From Frigoribacterium faeni (GTDB lineage: Bacteria > Actinomycetota > Actinomycetes > Actinomycetales > Microbacteriaceae): a stretch of 64,000 nucleotides of DNA. The stretch is from assembly GCF_007988805.1 (NCBI RefSeq), contig NZ_BJUV01000002.1, forward strand, positions 62,001 through 126,000. Direction: 5' to 3'. The stretch's first letter is position 1; each line of letters opens with the position of its first letter. This document shows positions 34,163 through 43,781 of this stretch, piece after piece. The notes beneath the pieces are model-generated. The model was given only the letters and a program-made list of their open reading frames with translations. It did not search any database and had not been told where the DNA came from. The position numbers and the translations under genes are program-made.

Positions 34163-34240
34163 CGAAGGTCCTCCTCGTGATGGGAGCCCCGGGAGGGGCA
34201 CCGTCCATTCCTCCATGAAACTACTCCCGTCGAGCGGTGC

Positions 34241-34254
34241 TGCACATATGTGCA
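34241..34254. promoter_or_regulatory. Perfect 14-bp palindrome between dhaK and glpF
   Basis: TGCACATATGTGCA lies in the 200-bp divergent control region. Its form resembles operators bound by SorC/DeoR-type sugar-phosphate regulators (TGnnCATnnG-type half-sites). No such regulator is encoded in the window. It could coordinate dha and glp expression. Confidence 0.6.
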
Positions 34255-34362
34255 AACAGCCTGATTTCGCTTCTCATGGGATGCGGACCCGGGTCTAGGG
34301 TGTCAGCACACGCTCACCGCGGGTTGCACAGTCGCACCCGCCGGACGACAAGGAAGGTCGAC

Positions 34363-35085
34363 GTGAACCTGGGATTGATTTTTCTTTCGGAACTGGTGGG
34401 CACAGCGATGCTCATCATCCTCGGTGGCGGTGTCGTCGCCAACGTCGCTCTGACGAAGACGAAGGGGTTCAACGGCGGAACCCTCATGGTCAACTTCGGC
34501 TGGGGCCTCGCGGTCTTCGCCGGTGTCACCGTCTCGTACTCGTCCGGCGGCCAGCTCAACCCCGCCGTCAGCATCGCGCAGCTGATCCTCGGGAACATCA
34601 CGTTCGTGGCGTTCCTCGTCTACGTCGCAGCGCAGATGGTCGGAGCCATCATCGGCGCCGTCATCGTCTGGCTCGCGTACAAGAACCACTTCGACGAGGA
34701 GCCCGACCCCGCCGCCAAGCTCGGCGTCTTCTCGACGGGGCCCGCGATCCGCAACTACGGCTGGAACATCGTCACGGAGATCATCGGAACCTTCGTGCTC
34801 GTGTTCGTCGTGATCGCGTTCACCAACGGCCAGACCCCCGCCGAGCTCGGAGCCATCCCCGTCGCCTTCCTGGTGATCGCGATCGGCGCCTCCCTCGGCG
34901 GCCCCACGGGTTACGCCATCAACCCGGCGCGTGACCTCGGTCCCCGCATCGCTCACGCCTTCCTCCCCATCAAGGGCAAGGGCTCGAGCGACTGGTCGTA
35001 CGCCTGGGTCCCCGTCGTCGGACCGCTCATCGGCGGCTCGATCGCCGCGCTCCTCTCGCTGGCGCTGCTGCCCGTCGTGGCCTGA
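34363..35085 (+). CDS. glpF: Glycerol uptake facilitator (MIP/aquaporin family)
   Basis: A 240-residue six-helix channel. Both NPA boxes are present: [12 protein letters not shown] and [12 protein letters not shown]. The Asp after the second NPA (NPARD) and the Gly-rich surroundings mark the glycerol-facilitator rather than the water-selective branch. GTG 34363 has AAGGAAGG about 6 nt upstream. It is followed by glpK after 115 nt, with its own ribosome-binding site, giving a glpF-glpK uptake unit that faces the dha operon across a shared operator candidate. Confidence 0.93.
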   Translation: MNLGLIFLSELVGTAMLIILGGGVVANVALTKTKGFNGGTLMVNFGWGLAVFAGVTVSYSSGGQLNPAVSIAQLILGNITFVAFLVYVAAQMVGAIIGAVIVWLAYKNHFDEEPDPAAKLGVFSTGPAIRNYGWNIVTEIIGTFVLVFVVIAFTNGQTPAELGAIPVAFLVIAIGASLGGPTGYAINPARDLGPRIAHAFLPIKGKGSSDWSYAWVPVVGPLIGGSIAALLSLALLPVVA

Positions 35086-35200
35086 CGCCCGAGCACGAGA
35101 AAAGCCTCACCCGAAACCCATCATCAGGCGCACGAGGCGGCGACCGGAGCGATCCGGGCCCCCGACCACGCCATCCATCAACGACGAAGGAGCACACCCC

Positions 35201-36718
35201 GTGAGCGACGACTACATCCTCGCCATCGACCAGGGCACCACGAGCACCCGGGCCATCATCTTCGACCACTCCGGCACCATCGTGTCGACCGGTCAGAAGG
35301 AGCACGAGCAGATCTTCCCCCGCGCGGGCTGGGTCGAGCACGACCCCCTCGAGATCTGGACCAACACCCGCGAGGTCATCGGTCAGGCCCTCTCCCGCGC
35401 CGACATCACGCGGCACAACATCAAGGCCGTCGGCATCACGAACCAGCGCGAGACGGCCGTCGTCTGGGACAAGACGACGGGCAAGCCCGTCTACAACGCG
35501 ATCGTCTGGCAGGACACGCGCACGCAGTCCATCGTCGACCGCCTCGCGGCCGACGGCGGCGTCGAGCGATTCAAGCCCGTCGTGGGCCTCCCTCTCGCGA
35601 CGTACTTCTCCGGCACGAAGATCGTCTGGATCCTCGAGAACGTCGACGGGGCCCGCGAGAAGGCGGAGGCCGGCGATCTGCTCTTCGGCACGACCGACTC
35701 GTGGGTCATCTGGAACCTCACCGGCGGCGTCGACGGCGGCGTCCACGTGACCGACGTGACGAACGCGTCGCGCACCCTGTTCATGGACCTCGAGACGCTC
35801 GAGTGGCGCGACGACATCCTCGAGGCGTTCGACGTCCCCCGGTCGATGCTGCCCGAGATCAAGAGCTCCTCCGAGATCTACGGCACGGTCGAGTCGTCGA
35901 ACCTGCTCCGCGAGGTGCCGATCGCCGGCATCCTCGGCGACCAGCAGGCGGCGACCTTCGGACAGGCCGCGTTCGACCAGGGCGAGTCCAAGAACACCTA
36001 CGGCACGGGCAACTTCCTCATCTTCAACACGGGCGAGGAGATCGTCCACTCGAAGAACGGACTGCTGACCACGCTCGGATACAAGCTCGGCGACGCGAAG
36101 CCGCACTACGCGCTGGAGGGCTCGATCGCCGTCACCGGATCGCTCATCCAGTGGCTCCGCGACAACCTGGGCATCATCGGATCCGCCGCCGAGGTCGAGA
36201 CGCTCGCGACGACCGTCGACGACAACGGCGGGGTCTACTTCGTCCCGGCCTTCTCCGGTCTGTTCGCCCCGTACTGGCGCTCGGACGCCCGCGGAGCCCT
36301 CGTCGGCCTGACGCGCTACGTCAACAAGGGGCACATCGCCCGCGCCGCCCTCGAGGCCACGGCCTTCCAGACCCGCGAGGTGCTGGACGCGGTCAACGCC
36401 GACTCGGGCGTCGACCTGACCGAGCTCAAGGTCGACGGCGGCATGACCGCCAACGACGCGCTCATGCAGTTCCAGGCCGACATCCTCGACGTCCCCGTGG
36501 TGCGCCCCGTGGTCGCCGAGACGACGGCCCTCGGAGCGGCCTACGCGGCCGGCCTCGCGGTCGGATTCTGGGAGACGCTCGACGACCTCCGCCAGAACTG
36601 GCAGGAGGACAAGCGCTGGACGCCGAGCATCGAGCCGGAGGAGCGCGACCGCACCCTCCGCCTCTGGAAGAAGGCCGTGACGAAGACCTTCGACTGGGTC
36701 GACGACGACGTCAACTGA
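35201..36718 (+). CDS. glpK: Glycerol kinase
   Basis: A 505-residue FGGY-family kinase that phosphorylates glycerol to sn-glycerol 3-phosphate with ATP. Visible motifs are [18 protein letters not shown] (phosphate 1), [46 protein letters not shown], the [11 protein letters not shown] adenosine loop and the FGGY signature [20 protein letters not shown]. Length equals the family norm. AAGGAG lies about 8 nt before GTG 35201. It works with GlpF; the product can be oxidised by a glycerol 3-phosphate dehydrogenase that is not in this window. Confidence 0.97.
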   Translation: MSDDYILAIDQGTTSTRAIIFDHSGTIVSTGQKEHEQIFPRAGWVEHDPLEIWTNTREVIGQALSRADITRHNIKAVGITNQRETAVVWDKTTGKPVYNAIVWQDTRTQSIVDRLAADGGVERFKPVVGLPLATYFSGTKIVWILENVDGAREKAEAGDLLFGTTDSWVIWNLTGGVDGGVHVTDVTNASRTLFMDLETLEWRDDILEAFDVPRSMLPEIKSSSEIYGTVESSNLLREVPIAGILGDQQAATFGQAAFDQGESKNTYGTGNFLIFNTGEEIVHSKNGLLTTLGYKLGDAKPHYALEGSIAVTGSLIQWLRDNLGIIGSAAEVETLATTVDDNGGVYFVPAFSGLFAPYWRSDARGALVGLTRYVNKGHIARAALEATAFQTREVLDAVNADSGVDLTELKVDGGMTANDALMQFQADILDVPVVRPVVAETTALGAAYAAGLAVGFWETLDDLRQNWQEDKRWTPSIEPEERDRTLRLWKKAVTKTFDWVDDDVN

Positions 36719-36728
36719 CGCCCACCCG

Positions 36729-36766
36729 CGAACGGGCCCGCTCCTCTCGAGGAGCGGGCCCGTTCG
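36729..36766 (+). terminator. Terminator after glpK
   Basis: A perfect 18-bp stem beginning CGAACGGGCCCGCTCCTC with a 2-nt TC centre, 10 nt after the glpK stop. It lies between glpK and the convergent trpD and could serve both. Confidence 0.8.
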
Positions 36767-36808
36767 CCGTCGTGCCGGGGAGGCGCAGCGCGCGTCCCCG
36801 AGGACGAC

Positions 36809-37864
36809 CTACGCCGATCGCGTCGCCGCCACCCACCGGGCAAGCTGGCGTTCCGCCGTTCCGGAGTCGACGGCGTCGGCGGCGACGACGAGCTGCTCGC
36901 GGAACCTCGCGACGAGGGGCCGGTCACGCTGGGTGGGATCGGCGGCGAGGCGGTAGGCGACGAGCCCCGCGGCGGCGTTGAGCAGCACGATGTCGCGCAC
37001 GGCCCCGGTCTCCCCCGCCAGCACCCGACGGGCCACGCCCGCGTTGTACTCGGCGTCTCCGCCGACCAGATCGGCGATGCTCGCCCGGGGGATGCCCAGC
37101 TCGAGGGGGTCGAGATCGTGCTCGGTCACCGACCCGCCGGTGACTTCCCAGATATGGCTGTGCCCGGTCGTCGTCAGCTCGTCGAGGCCGTCGTCGCCAC
37201 GGAAGACCAGGGCGGTCGCCCCCCGGGTCTGGAAGACGCCCACGATGAGCGGCACCTTGTCGAGCGAGGCGACGCCGACGGCGCTGGCCTCCGGACGGGC
37301 GGGGTTCACGAGCGGTCCGAGGAAGTTGAAGACCGTCGGGACCCCGATCTCGCGGCGCACCGACGCGGCGTTGCCGAAACCGGGATGGAACGACGCGGCG
37401 AAGGCGAAGGTCATCCCGACCTCCTTGAGGACCTCCGCCACCCGGCTCGCCGGCAGCGTGAGATCGACGCCCAGGGCCGCCAGCACATCCGACGAGCCCG
37501 ACGACGAGCTCGCGGCGCGGTTCCCGTGCTTGATGACCGGCACCCCGGTCGACGCGACCACGACGGACGCCATCGTCGACACGTTGACCGTGCCGAATCG
37601 GTCGCCTCCCGTTCCGACGATGTCGACCGCCATGGAGTCCACCGGGAGGGGCACGGCGTGAGCCAGGACGGCGTCGCGGAAGCCGACGATCTCGTCCACG
37701 GTCTCGCCCTTCGACCGCAGAGCGACCAGGAACGCCGCCAACTGCGCGGGTGTGGCCTCACCGACCATCACGCGCTCCATGGCCCAGGTCGCCTCGGTGA
37801 TCGAGAGGTCGCGTCCGGCCAGGAGGGAGTCGATGATCGTGGGCCAGGAGAGCTCGTAGGTCAT
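36809..37864 (-). CDS. trpD: Anthranilate phosphoribosyltransferase
   Basis: A 351-residue tryptophan-pathway enzyme that transfers phosphoribosyl from PRPP to anthranilate. Signatures are [20 protein letters not shown] (PRPP pyrophosphate loop), [40 protein letters not shown] and [19 protein letters not shown]. It stands alone, away from other trp genes. The ATG at 37864 is preceded by a TACCCT -10 at 6 nt, suggesting a leaderless transcript. Its placement next to cytochrome oxidase genes is common in actinobacteria. Confidence 0.95.
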   Translation of the reverse strand: MTYELSWPTIIDSLLAGRDLSITEATWAMERVMVGEATPAQLAAFLVALRSKGETVDEIVGFRDAVLAHAVPLPVDSMAVDIVGTGGDRFGTVNVSTMASVVVASTGVPVIKHGNRAASSSSGSSDVLAALGVDLTLPASRVAEVLKEVGMTFAFAASFHPGFGNAASVRREIGVPTVFNFLGPLVNPARPEASAVGVASLDKVPLIVGVFQTRGATALVFRGDDGLDELTTTGHSHIWEVTGGSVTEHDLDPLELGIPRASIADLVGGDAEYNAGVARRVLAGETGAVRDIVLLNAAAGLVAYRLAADPTQRDRPLVARFREQLVVAADAVDSGTAERQLARWVAATRSA

Positions 37865-37870
37865 GCCCTC

Positions 37871-37876
37871 AGGGTA
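37871..37876 (-). promoter_or_regulatory. -10 element of a leaderless promoter (trpD)
   Basis: On the minus strand TACCCT is followed after 6 nt by the ATG at 37864. Confidence 0.5.
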
Positions 37877-37966
37877 CCGGCGCGCATCGTCCCGAACGGA
37901 TAGCTCGTCGTCAAGAGAAATTCCCGACCCGGGGTTTCCTGCGCAAACCCAGGGCGACTTTCCAGG

Positions 37967-37972
37967 CATAAT
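37967..37972 (+). promoter_or_regulatory. -10 element of a leaderless promoter (ctaE)
   Basis: CATAAT is followed after 7 nt by GTG 37980. An in-frame ATG at 37971 overlaps this hexamer and is therefore unlikely to be in the transcript. Confidence 0.5.
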
Positions 37973-37979
37973 GGACCAC

Positions 37980-38612
37980 GTGACAAGTACCTCTCTCTCG
38001 AGACCCTCCGGACCGGTCGTCAACCGACCGAGCACCGTTGCCGTGGGCACCATCGTGTGGCTCGGCAGCGAGGTCATGTTCTTCGCGGGTCTGTTCGCCA
38101 TCTACTTCACGCTGCGAAGCACGTCGCCCGGTCTCTGGGAGTTCGAGACGGCCAAGCTCGACGTGCCGTTCGCCCTGACGAACACCATCATGCTGGTGCT
38201 CTCCTCGGTGACCTGCCAGTTCGGGGTCTTCGCCGCCGAACGCATGCAGTCCCGCCGGACGGGCCGACTGTTCCAGGTCGGCCAGTGGGGCATGGTCGAG
38301 TGGTTCTTCCTCACCTACGCGATGGGCTCCGCCTTCATCTGCCTGCAGGTCTTCGAGTACGCCCACCTCATCTCGGAGCACGTCACCCTCAGCTCCAACG
38401 CCTACGGCTCCGCCTTCTACATGACGACCGGCTTCCACGGAGCCCACGTCATCGGCGGACTCATCGCGTTCCTCCTGACCATCGGCCGCGCGTTCGCGGT
38501 CAAGAACTTCGGTCACAAGGAGGCGACGACCGCCATCGTCGTCTCGTACTACTGGCACTTCGTCGACGTGGTGTGGATCGGCCTCTTCATGGTCGTCTAC
38601 GTCCTCAAATAG
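37980..38612 (+). CDS. ctaE: Cytochrome c oxidase subunit III
   Basis: A 210-residue five-helix subunit of the aa3-type oxidase. [37 protein letters not shown] and [19 protein letters not shown] are hallmark helices, with the conserved Glu of helix 1 and HGAHV. GTG 37980 is preferred over ATG 37971 because conservation begins with VTSTSLS and the ATG overlaps the -10. It is the first gene of ctaE-qcrC-qcrA-qcrB, the usual actinobacterial order for the bc1-aa3 supercomplex. Confidence 0.95.
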   Translation: MTSTSLSRPSGPVVNRPSTVAVGTIVWLGSEVMFFAGLFAIYFTLRSTSPGLWEFETAKLDVPFALTNTIMLVLSSVTCQFGVFAAERMQSRRTGRLFQVGQWGMVEWFFLTYAMGSAFICLQVFEYAHLISEHVTLSSNAYGSAFYMTTGFHGAHVIGGLIAFLLTIGRAFAVKNFGHKEATTAIVVSYYWHFVDVVWIGLFMVVYVLK

Positions 38613-38633
38613 GCATTGGATAGCTCACACAGC

Positions 38634-39446
38634 ATGTTCTCCCGAACCTCGTCATCCGGCCGCAAGAAGAAGGGTCGTCGCAGCCCGCTCGCGACGGCGT
38701 CCCTCATCCTCGTGGGACTCCTCACCACCGGAGGCGCGTACGCCCTCTTCTCATCGACGGCCACCGCCGACGACAGCGCCACCCCCGCGGCATCGCAGCA
38801 GAGCATCGACGAGGGCCAGAAGCTCTTCGCCTCGAACTGCGCGACCTGCCACGGCCTGAGCGCCGCCGGCACCGCCGACGGCCCCAGCCTCATCGGCGTC
38901 GGCTCGGCGGCCGTCGACTTCCAGGTCGGCACCGGTCGCATGCCCATGGCGGTCAACGGCCCGCAGGCCGAGCAGAAGCCCACGCAGTTCAGCGACGAGC
39001 AGGTCGCCGACATGGCCGCCTACATCGCGTCGCTCGCTCCCGGACCGGCGATCCCCGCAGACGAGTATCTGCAGGCCGACGGTGACACGACCAACGGCGC
39101 CGAGCTCTTCCGCATCAACTGCGCCATGTGCCACAACGTCGCCGGCGCCGGAGGTGCTCTGACACAGGGCAAGTTCGCTCCCGCCCTCGACGGCGTGGCT
39201 TCGAACCACATCTACGAGGCCATGCTGACCGGCCCGCAGAACATGCCCGTCTTCAACGACATGAACCTGTCGCCGCAGGACAAGGCCGACATCATCACGT
39301 ACCTCAAGTACCTGGAGAACAACCCGTCCCCCGGCGGGTTCGAGCTGGGGAGCCTCGGCCCTGTCGCCGAGGGACTCTTCATCTGGATCTTCGGACTCGG
39401 AGCGATCGTGGCCGTGACCATCTGGCTCACCGCCCGATCCAACTAG
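38634..39446 (+). CDS. qcrC: Menaquinol-cytochrome c reductase diheme cytochrome c subunit
   Basis: A 270-residue subunit anchored by an N-terminal (LATASLILVGLLTTGGAYAL) and a C-terminal helix (EGLFIWIFGLGAIVAVTIWL), with two extracytoplasmic c-type domains. The heme motifs are CATCH (in ASNCATCHGLSAAG) and CAMCH (in INCAMCHNVAGAG), each with a downstream Met ligand candidate. The diheme form replaces both cytochrome c1 and soluble cytochrome c and passes electrons directly to CuA of CtaC. The ATG lacks a strong ribosome-binding site; a TTG at 38616 is an alternative start. Confidence 0.95.
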   Translation: MFSRTSSSGRKKKGRRSPLATASLILVGLLTTGGAYALFSSTATADDSATPAASQQSIDEGQKLFASNCATCHGLSAAGTADGPSLIGVGSAAVDFQVGTGRMPMAVNGPQAEQKPTQFSDEQVADMAAYIASLAPGPAIPADEYLQADGDTTNGAELFRINCAMCHNVAGAGGALTQGKFAPALDGVASNHIYEAMLTGPQNMPVFNDMNLSPQDKADIITYLKYLENNPSPGGFELGSLGPVAEGLFIWIFGLGAIVAVTIWLTARSN

Positions 39447-39480
39447 TCGCTCTCCCGTACTTCACCGAAAGGCATAACCC

Positions 39481-40548
39481 ATGGCACAGCACGACGACGA
39501 GGCCCCGATCACGGGCTCGGCTGTCGAGAGGCACGAGCCTCGACAGGTGTCGGCCGGAACGGCCGTCGTCTCTGCCGACGTCTTCGAGAATCCGGGCGAG
39601 CCGCCGCACCGCGATCGCGTCACGGACATCGATCCCAAGGCCGAGAAGCGCGCCGAGCGCCAGGTCAGCATCTGGTTCTTCCTCTCGATCGTCGGCAGCA
39701 TCGCCGCCATCGGGGCCTACATCGCGTTCCCCATCACGTCGGGTGACTCGAGCTCCGTCCGACTGAACAACCTGTTCCTCGGCCTCGGTATCGCGCTCGG
39801 ACTCCTCTCCGTCGGCATCGGGGCCGTGCACTGGTCCAAGACGCTGATGCCGGCTCGCGAGATCACGGAGATGCGTCACAGCACGCGGGGCACCGACGAG
39901 ACCCGAGAGAAGGCCGTCGAGGTCTTCGCCCTCGGAAACCAGGAGTCCGGCTTCGGACGACGCACCCTGATCCGCAACAGCCTCATCGGCGCGCTCGTCG
40001 CGACGCCGCTCCCCGCCGTCGTCCTCTTCCGCGACCTCGCTCCTGCGGAAGACCCGAACGAGGTGCTGCGCCACACCCTCTGGGAGGAGGGCACGCACCT
40101 CGCGATGGACCCCTCCGGAGCACGGATCCGCGCCTCCGACATCACGCTGGGCTCCGTCTTCCACGTGATCCCCGAATCTCTCAACGAGTCCGAGCACCTG
40201 CTCGAAGAGAAAGCCAAGGCCGCAGTCCTGCTGATGCGCCTCAAGCCGGAAGACCTCAACATTCCGGAAGGACGCGAGGGCTGGCAGTACGACGGCATCG
40301 TCGCGTACTCCAAGATCTGCACGCACGTCGGCTGCCCTGTGGCCCTGTACGAACAGCAGACCCACCACCTGCTCTGCCCCTGCCACCAGTCGACCTTCGA
40401 CGTGACGAACAACTGCGAAGTGATCTTCGGACCGGCCAAGCGGCCCCTCCCGCAGCTGCCCATCGCTGTCGACGCCGATGGTTACCTCATCGCGCAGAGT
40501 GATTTCCACGAGCCCGTGGGCCCGAGCTACTGGGAGCGCGCCAAGTGA
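39481..40548 (+). CDS. qcrA: Menaquinol-cytochrome c reductase Rieske iron-sulfur subunit
   Basis: A 355-residue actinobacterial-type Rieske protein with three membrane helices before the cluster domain. The 2Fe-2S ligands are in CTHVGCPVALYEQQ and CPCHQSTFD, with the flanking disulfide cysteines present. The arginine-rich GRRTLIRNSLIGALVATP before the third helix is the known internal twin-arginine signal of this family, matching the tat genes at 19.4 kb. The ATG at 39481 follows qcrC by 34 nt. Its stop overlaps the qcrB start. Confidence 0.95.
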   Translation: MAQHDDEAPITGSAVERHEPRQVSAGTAVVSADVFENPGEPPHRDRVTDIDPKAEKRAERQVSIWFFLSIVGSIAAIGAYIAFPITSGDSSSVRLNNLFLGLGIALGLLSVGIGAVHWSKTLMPAREITEMRHSTRGTDETREKAVEVFALGNQESGFGRRTLIRNSLIGALVATPLPAVVLFRDLAPAEDPNEVLRHTLWEEGTHLAMDPSGARIRASDITLGSVFHVIPESLNESEHLLEEKAKAAVLLMRLKPEDLNIPEGREGWQYDGIVAYSKICTHVGCPVALYEQQTHHLLCPCHQSTFDVTNNCEVIFGPAKRPLPQLPIAVDADGYLIAQSDFHEPVGPSYWERAK

Positions 40549-42206
40549 TCACCACCACCCCTGCACCGGAGACCGAGACCAAGCCGTCGAACACGACGAC
40601 CACCGTCCCGGCCTTCGCCCCGACGAAGACGAATCGGTTCTTCGGCGCCGCGGCGAACTACGTCGACGAGCGCACGAGCATGTCGGGCCTCGTCAAAGAG
40701 GTCGGACGCAAGATCTTCCCCGACCACTGGTCGTTCATGCTCGGCGAGGTCGCCCTCTACTCGTTCGTGGTCATCCTGCTCTCGGGCACGTTCCTGACGT
40801 TCTTCTTCCAGCCGTCGATGGCCGAGGTCAACTACAACGGCTCGTACGTGCCGCTGAAGGGCCTGAACATGTCGGCGGCCATGGCGTCGACCCTCGACAT
40901 CTCCTTCGACATCCGCGGTGGGCTGCTCTTCCGTCAGATCCACCACTGGGCGGCTCTGCTGTTCGTGGCCGCGATCATGCTGCACATGCTGCGCGTGTAC
41001 TTCACGGGCGCATTCCGCAAGCCGCGGGAGATCAACTGGGTCGTCGGCTTCACCCTCTGGGTGCTCGCGATGGCCGAGGGCTTCACGGGCTACTCCCTCC
41101 CCGACGACCTGCTCTCCGGAAACGGCGCGCGGATCATCGACGGCATGGTGAAGGGCATCCCGGTCATCGGCGTCTGGATCTCCTACCTGCTGTTCGGCGG
41201 CGAGTTCCCTGGTACGGACATGGTGGGCCGCTTCTACTCGCTGCACATCATGCTGCTGCCGGCGCTGCTCATCGCGCTCCTCGGCGTGCACCTGCTCCTG
41301 CTCATCATCAACAAGCACACGCAGTGGGCGGGCCCCGGCAAGACGAACGAGAACGTGGTGGGCGTGCCGGTCATGCCGGTGTTCGCTGCCAAGGCCGGTG
41401 GATTCTTCTTCATCGTCTTCGGTGTCATCGTCCTCATCGCCTCCCTCTTCACGATCAACCCGATCTGGAACTACGGTCCGTACGACCCCTCCCCCGTGTC
41501 GGCCGGTACACAGCCGGACTGGTACATCGGATTCGCCGACGGGGCCCTGCGGCTCGTTCCGCCGGGGTGGGAGTTCGTGGCGTTCGGATACACGGTCTCG
41601 ATGAACATCCTGGCTCCCATCGCCGTCCTGGTGGTCTTCATCCTCGCCGTCCTGCTCTACCCCTTCCTCGAAGCGTGGATCACGGGCGACAAGCGGGAGC
41701 ACCACATCCTCGACCGTCCTCGCAACGCTCCGACACGCACCGCCATCGGCGCCGCCGGCATCGTCGTGTACGCCAGCCTCTGGGCGGCTGCGAGCTCGGA
41801 CCTGATGGCCACCCACTTCCATCTGTCTCTGAACTACGTCATCCACGCAGTCCAGGCGTGCTTGATCCTCGGACCGTTCGTGGCCTTCTGGATCACCAAG
41901 CGCGTCTGCCTGGGTCTGCAGAAGAAGGACCGTGAGATCGCCCTCCACGGATACGAGTCCGGACGCATCGTCCGACTGCCGGGTGGGGAGTTCGTCGAGG
42001 TCCACGAGCAGCTCGACGAGTACGAGCGCTGGCGACTCCTCAACTTCACGGAGTACGAGCCGCTCATGATCCGTCCGAATGCGAACGGTCAGATCTCGCC
42101 CGTGCAGAAGCTCCGTGCGTCGATGTCCTCTTTCTTCTTCGAGGATCGCATCGCCCCGGTGAAGCGTTCGGAGATCGAAGCGCCCCACCACGACGACAGC
42201 CACTGA
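40545..42206 (+). CDS. qcrB: Menaquinol-cytochrome c reductase cytochrome b subunit
   Basis: A 553-residue cytochrome b with eight core helices plus an actinobacterial C-terminal extension. The heme-binding histidine pairs lie in GGLLFRQIHHWAALLFVAAI and in the HIMLLPALLIALLGVHLLLL helix. The Qo-site motif reads GPYDPSPVSAGTQPDWYIGF in place of PEWY. GTG overlaps the qcrA stop as GTGA. It is the target of Q203-type inhibitors in mycobacteria (family knowledge). It is the last gene of the operon and is followed by a clear terminator. Confidence 0.96.
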   Translation: MITTTPAPETETKPSNTTTTVPAFAPTKTNRFFGAAANYVDERTSMSGLVKEVGRKIFPDHWSFMLGEVALYSFVVILLSGTFLTFFFQPSMAEVNYNGSYVPLKGLNMSAAMASTLDISFDIRGGLLFRQIHHWAALLFVAAIMLHMLRVYFTGAFRKPREINWVVGFTLWVLAMAEGFTGYSLPDDLLSGNGARIIDGMVKGIPVIGVWISYLLFGGEFPGTDMVGRFYSLHIMLLPALLIALLGVHLLLLIINKHTQWAGPGKTNENVVGVPVMPVFAAKAGGFFFIVFGVIVLIASLFTINPIWNYGPYDPSPVSAGTQPDWYIGFADGALRLVPPGWEFVAFGYTVSMNILAPIAVLVVFILAVLLYPFLEAWITGDKREHHILDRPRNAPTRTAIGAAGIVVYASLWAAASSDLMATHFHLSLNYVIHAVQACLILGPFVAFWITKRVCLGLQKKDREIALHGYESGRIVRLPGGEFVEVHEQLDEYERWRLLNFTEYEPLMIRPNANGQISPVQKLRASMSSFFFEDRIAPVKRSEIEAPHHDDSH

Positions 42207-42219
42207 GTCTCGGCTCTGA

Positions 42220-42260
42220 GAAGGCCCGGCCACCCCTCACGGGAGGCCGGGCCTTCTTCT
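42220..42260 (+). terminator. Terminator after qcrB
   Basis: GAAGGCCCGGCC (42220-42231) pairs with GGCCGGGCCTTC (42245-42256), a 12-bp perfect stem followed by the T-rich TTCTTCC. It starts 14 nt after the qcrB stop. Confidence 0.85.
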
Positions 42261-42630
42261 TCCCCCGGGGCCCAGAACGTTCCATGCCCGTCTCGGGCGA
42301 ACCGCCGTCATCGTTCCACCCGCCGGCTGTTCGCCCGTTCTCCCCCACGAGGACGGAACCATCAGGGGACGGCCCGCACGATTCTCGGACTCGCGCCTCT
42401 ACCCTGCTCGAGGTCTGTGATGAGCTGCGGGGTCCGTCGCCTTCACACCGCTGAGGAGTGAGTGATCGACTCCACACCGATCGCGCCTCCTCCACCCTTC
42501 GTCGGGCGAACGGATTCGCCTGCATCGCACCAGGATGCGACGGAGGCACGCCAGCTCTCCTTCCGGACGGCGTGACGCCTCTGCCCGCCGGGACGGCCTC
42601 GAGCAGTCCCCGGAACGCCCGCCCGGGCCC

Positions 42631-42690
42631 GCTGGTGCCCTGCCGGGGCCGCTGGTGCCCTGCCGGGGTCGCTGGTCTCCTGTCGGGGTC
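42631..42690 (+). repeat. 20-bp tandem repeat, three copies
   Basis: The unit GCTGGTGCCCTGCCGGGGCC occupies 42631-42650, recurs at 42651-42670 with one change, and at 42671-42690 with a few changes. There is a partial copy before it. Confidence 0.9.
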
Positions 42691-43045
42691 CTCACGCCTG
42701 TAAGAATCGGTGGGCGCGAGGCGGGGTCAGTGGGCCGGTTCCCGCAGGTCGTGCTGTGCGGGGTCTCGATCGGGGACCGCGGTGCCTGACTGGCAACCCA
42801 TCGACGGCGCAGCCTGCTAAGACGCGTCCGAGGTTGGAATGCCTGGAGCGGATCTCCTTCCATGCCCTGGTCCAGCGCGGCCATGCACGCCACTCGTGAG
42901 GCTGACACCTCGACGTCACCTGATCCCGCGACCCGGACTGGTGGCGGCGCGGCGGGTAGCCGAACGGGACCACGCTGCAGACATGACGGTTCCGTAGATG
43001 CACGACATCACGTCTCGTCCAGCACATCGCCTCGTCGTCGCGTCT

Positions 43046-43081
43046 GTGCCGACGCCCGTGCCGACGCCCGTGCCGACGCCC
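43046..43081 (+). repeat. 12-bp tandem repeat, three copies
   Basis: Three perfect copies of GTGCCGACGCCC, immediately followed by the hexamer tract at 43082. Confidence 0.92.
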
Positions 43082-43117
43082 GTGGCTGTGGCTGTGGCTG
43101 TGGCTGTGGCTGCGGCT
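43082..43117 (+). repeat. 6-bp tandem repeat (GTGGCT), five perfect copies plus one variant
   Basis: GTGGCT is repeated from 43082 to 43111, then GCGGCT at 43112-43117. It abuts the 12-bp tract, making a 72-bp composite array. Confidence 0.92.
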
Positions 43118-43512
43118 CTACGACGCAACCCCGTGCACGGCAGGGGCGGGAGTCGGTGGCACCCAGCGGGCGCTGAGCGTCCCGGTGGAGTCCACCTGGA
43201 TGCGCCTGCTGCTCGCCGCCAGGCACGCCGGTTTACCGGCCCGTCTCGCCCCGGGGATGCCCTTAGCCCAGAACCGATCGCAGCAGTGTTTCCGTCACAA
43301 TCGGCAGTCGTGCCGAAGCATGGTGGCCTGAGGCTCGCCTTCGAGCGTCTCCGCCCTTGCGGCGGGGCGGCCGCTGTCGGACGGCCCGCTCTCGTGCTCT
43401 CGCGCTCTCGCAGGCCATCGCTGACGCTTGTCGGTCGTCGACGAGTCCAGGCGATGCACAGCACTGCGACGATCGCCGCAGCGATCGACCAACGGCCTGA
43501 CGGCTGCATGCC

Positions 43513-43610
43513 CGCGCACCGCCTCCCGCGCACCGCCTCCCGCGCACCGCCTCCCGCGCACCGCCTCCCGCGCACCGCCTCCCGCCCACCGCCTCCCGCG
43601 CACCGCCTCC
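43513..43610 (+). repeat. 14-bp tandem repeat, seven copies
   Basis: The unit CGCGCACCGCCTCC is repeated seven times without gaps. Six copies are identical and the sixth has one G-to-C change; a degenerate eighth copy follows. Fourteen is not a multiple of three, which argues against protein-coding selection. Confidence 0.95.
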
Positions 43611-43749
43611 CCTGCAGCACCTCCCCTCCGACAGCGAGTCGCCGTCTTGCGAGGCATGGTGGCCGCAGCCGCTCCCTCACTCGATGGATCTTGCGAGCTC
43701 ACGGCTGTTCGGACGTCGTCGACATCTGAGGCTCCACCTCTTAATCCAA

Positions 43750-43781
43750 CAACGGCCCCCACCAGATGGAGGGGGCCGTTG
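43750..43781 (-). terminator. Terminator after ctaF
   Basis: CAACGGCCCCC and GGGGGCCGTTG form an 11-bp stem with a 10-nt loop, 26 nt after the ctaF stop on the minus strand. Confidence 0.8.

Larger units (their letters stand above)
42261..43749. other. 1.5-kb region without a recognisable gene, rich in tandem repeats
   Basis: No frame here looks like a conserved protein. The longest open frames (about 240-250 codons on both strands at 42.9-43.7 kb) run through tandem repeats and translate to low-complexity strings such as HRLPRTASRAPPP. I see no tRNA, riboswitch or mobile-element remnant. Four separate tandem-repeat tracts, listed individually, lie inside. The region separates two operons of one respiratory supercomplex. 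Confidence 0.7.

Noticed and set aside
34237-34362. Upstream in-frame ATG for glpF at 34237 adding 42 residues
   Set aside because: It lies just before the palindrome, so the extension would be encoded across the operator; the added sequence is not channel-like, and GTG 34363 has a good AAGGAAGG site.
37971-37979. ATG 37971 as the start of ctaE
   Set aside because: It overlaps the CATAAT -10 element; GTG 37980 fits the leaderless spacing and the conserved N-terminus.
43513-43624. CRISPR-like array
   Set aside because: The 14-bp units are directly adjacent with no spacers and there are no cas genes; it is a minisatellite.
42916-43729. Long open frames of about 240-250 codons on both strands in the qcrB-ctaF gap
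   Set aside because: They run through tandem repeats, give low-complexity strings, overlap each other antisense and show no recognisable domain or well-placed ribosome-binding site. High GC alone makes long open frames likely.
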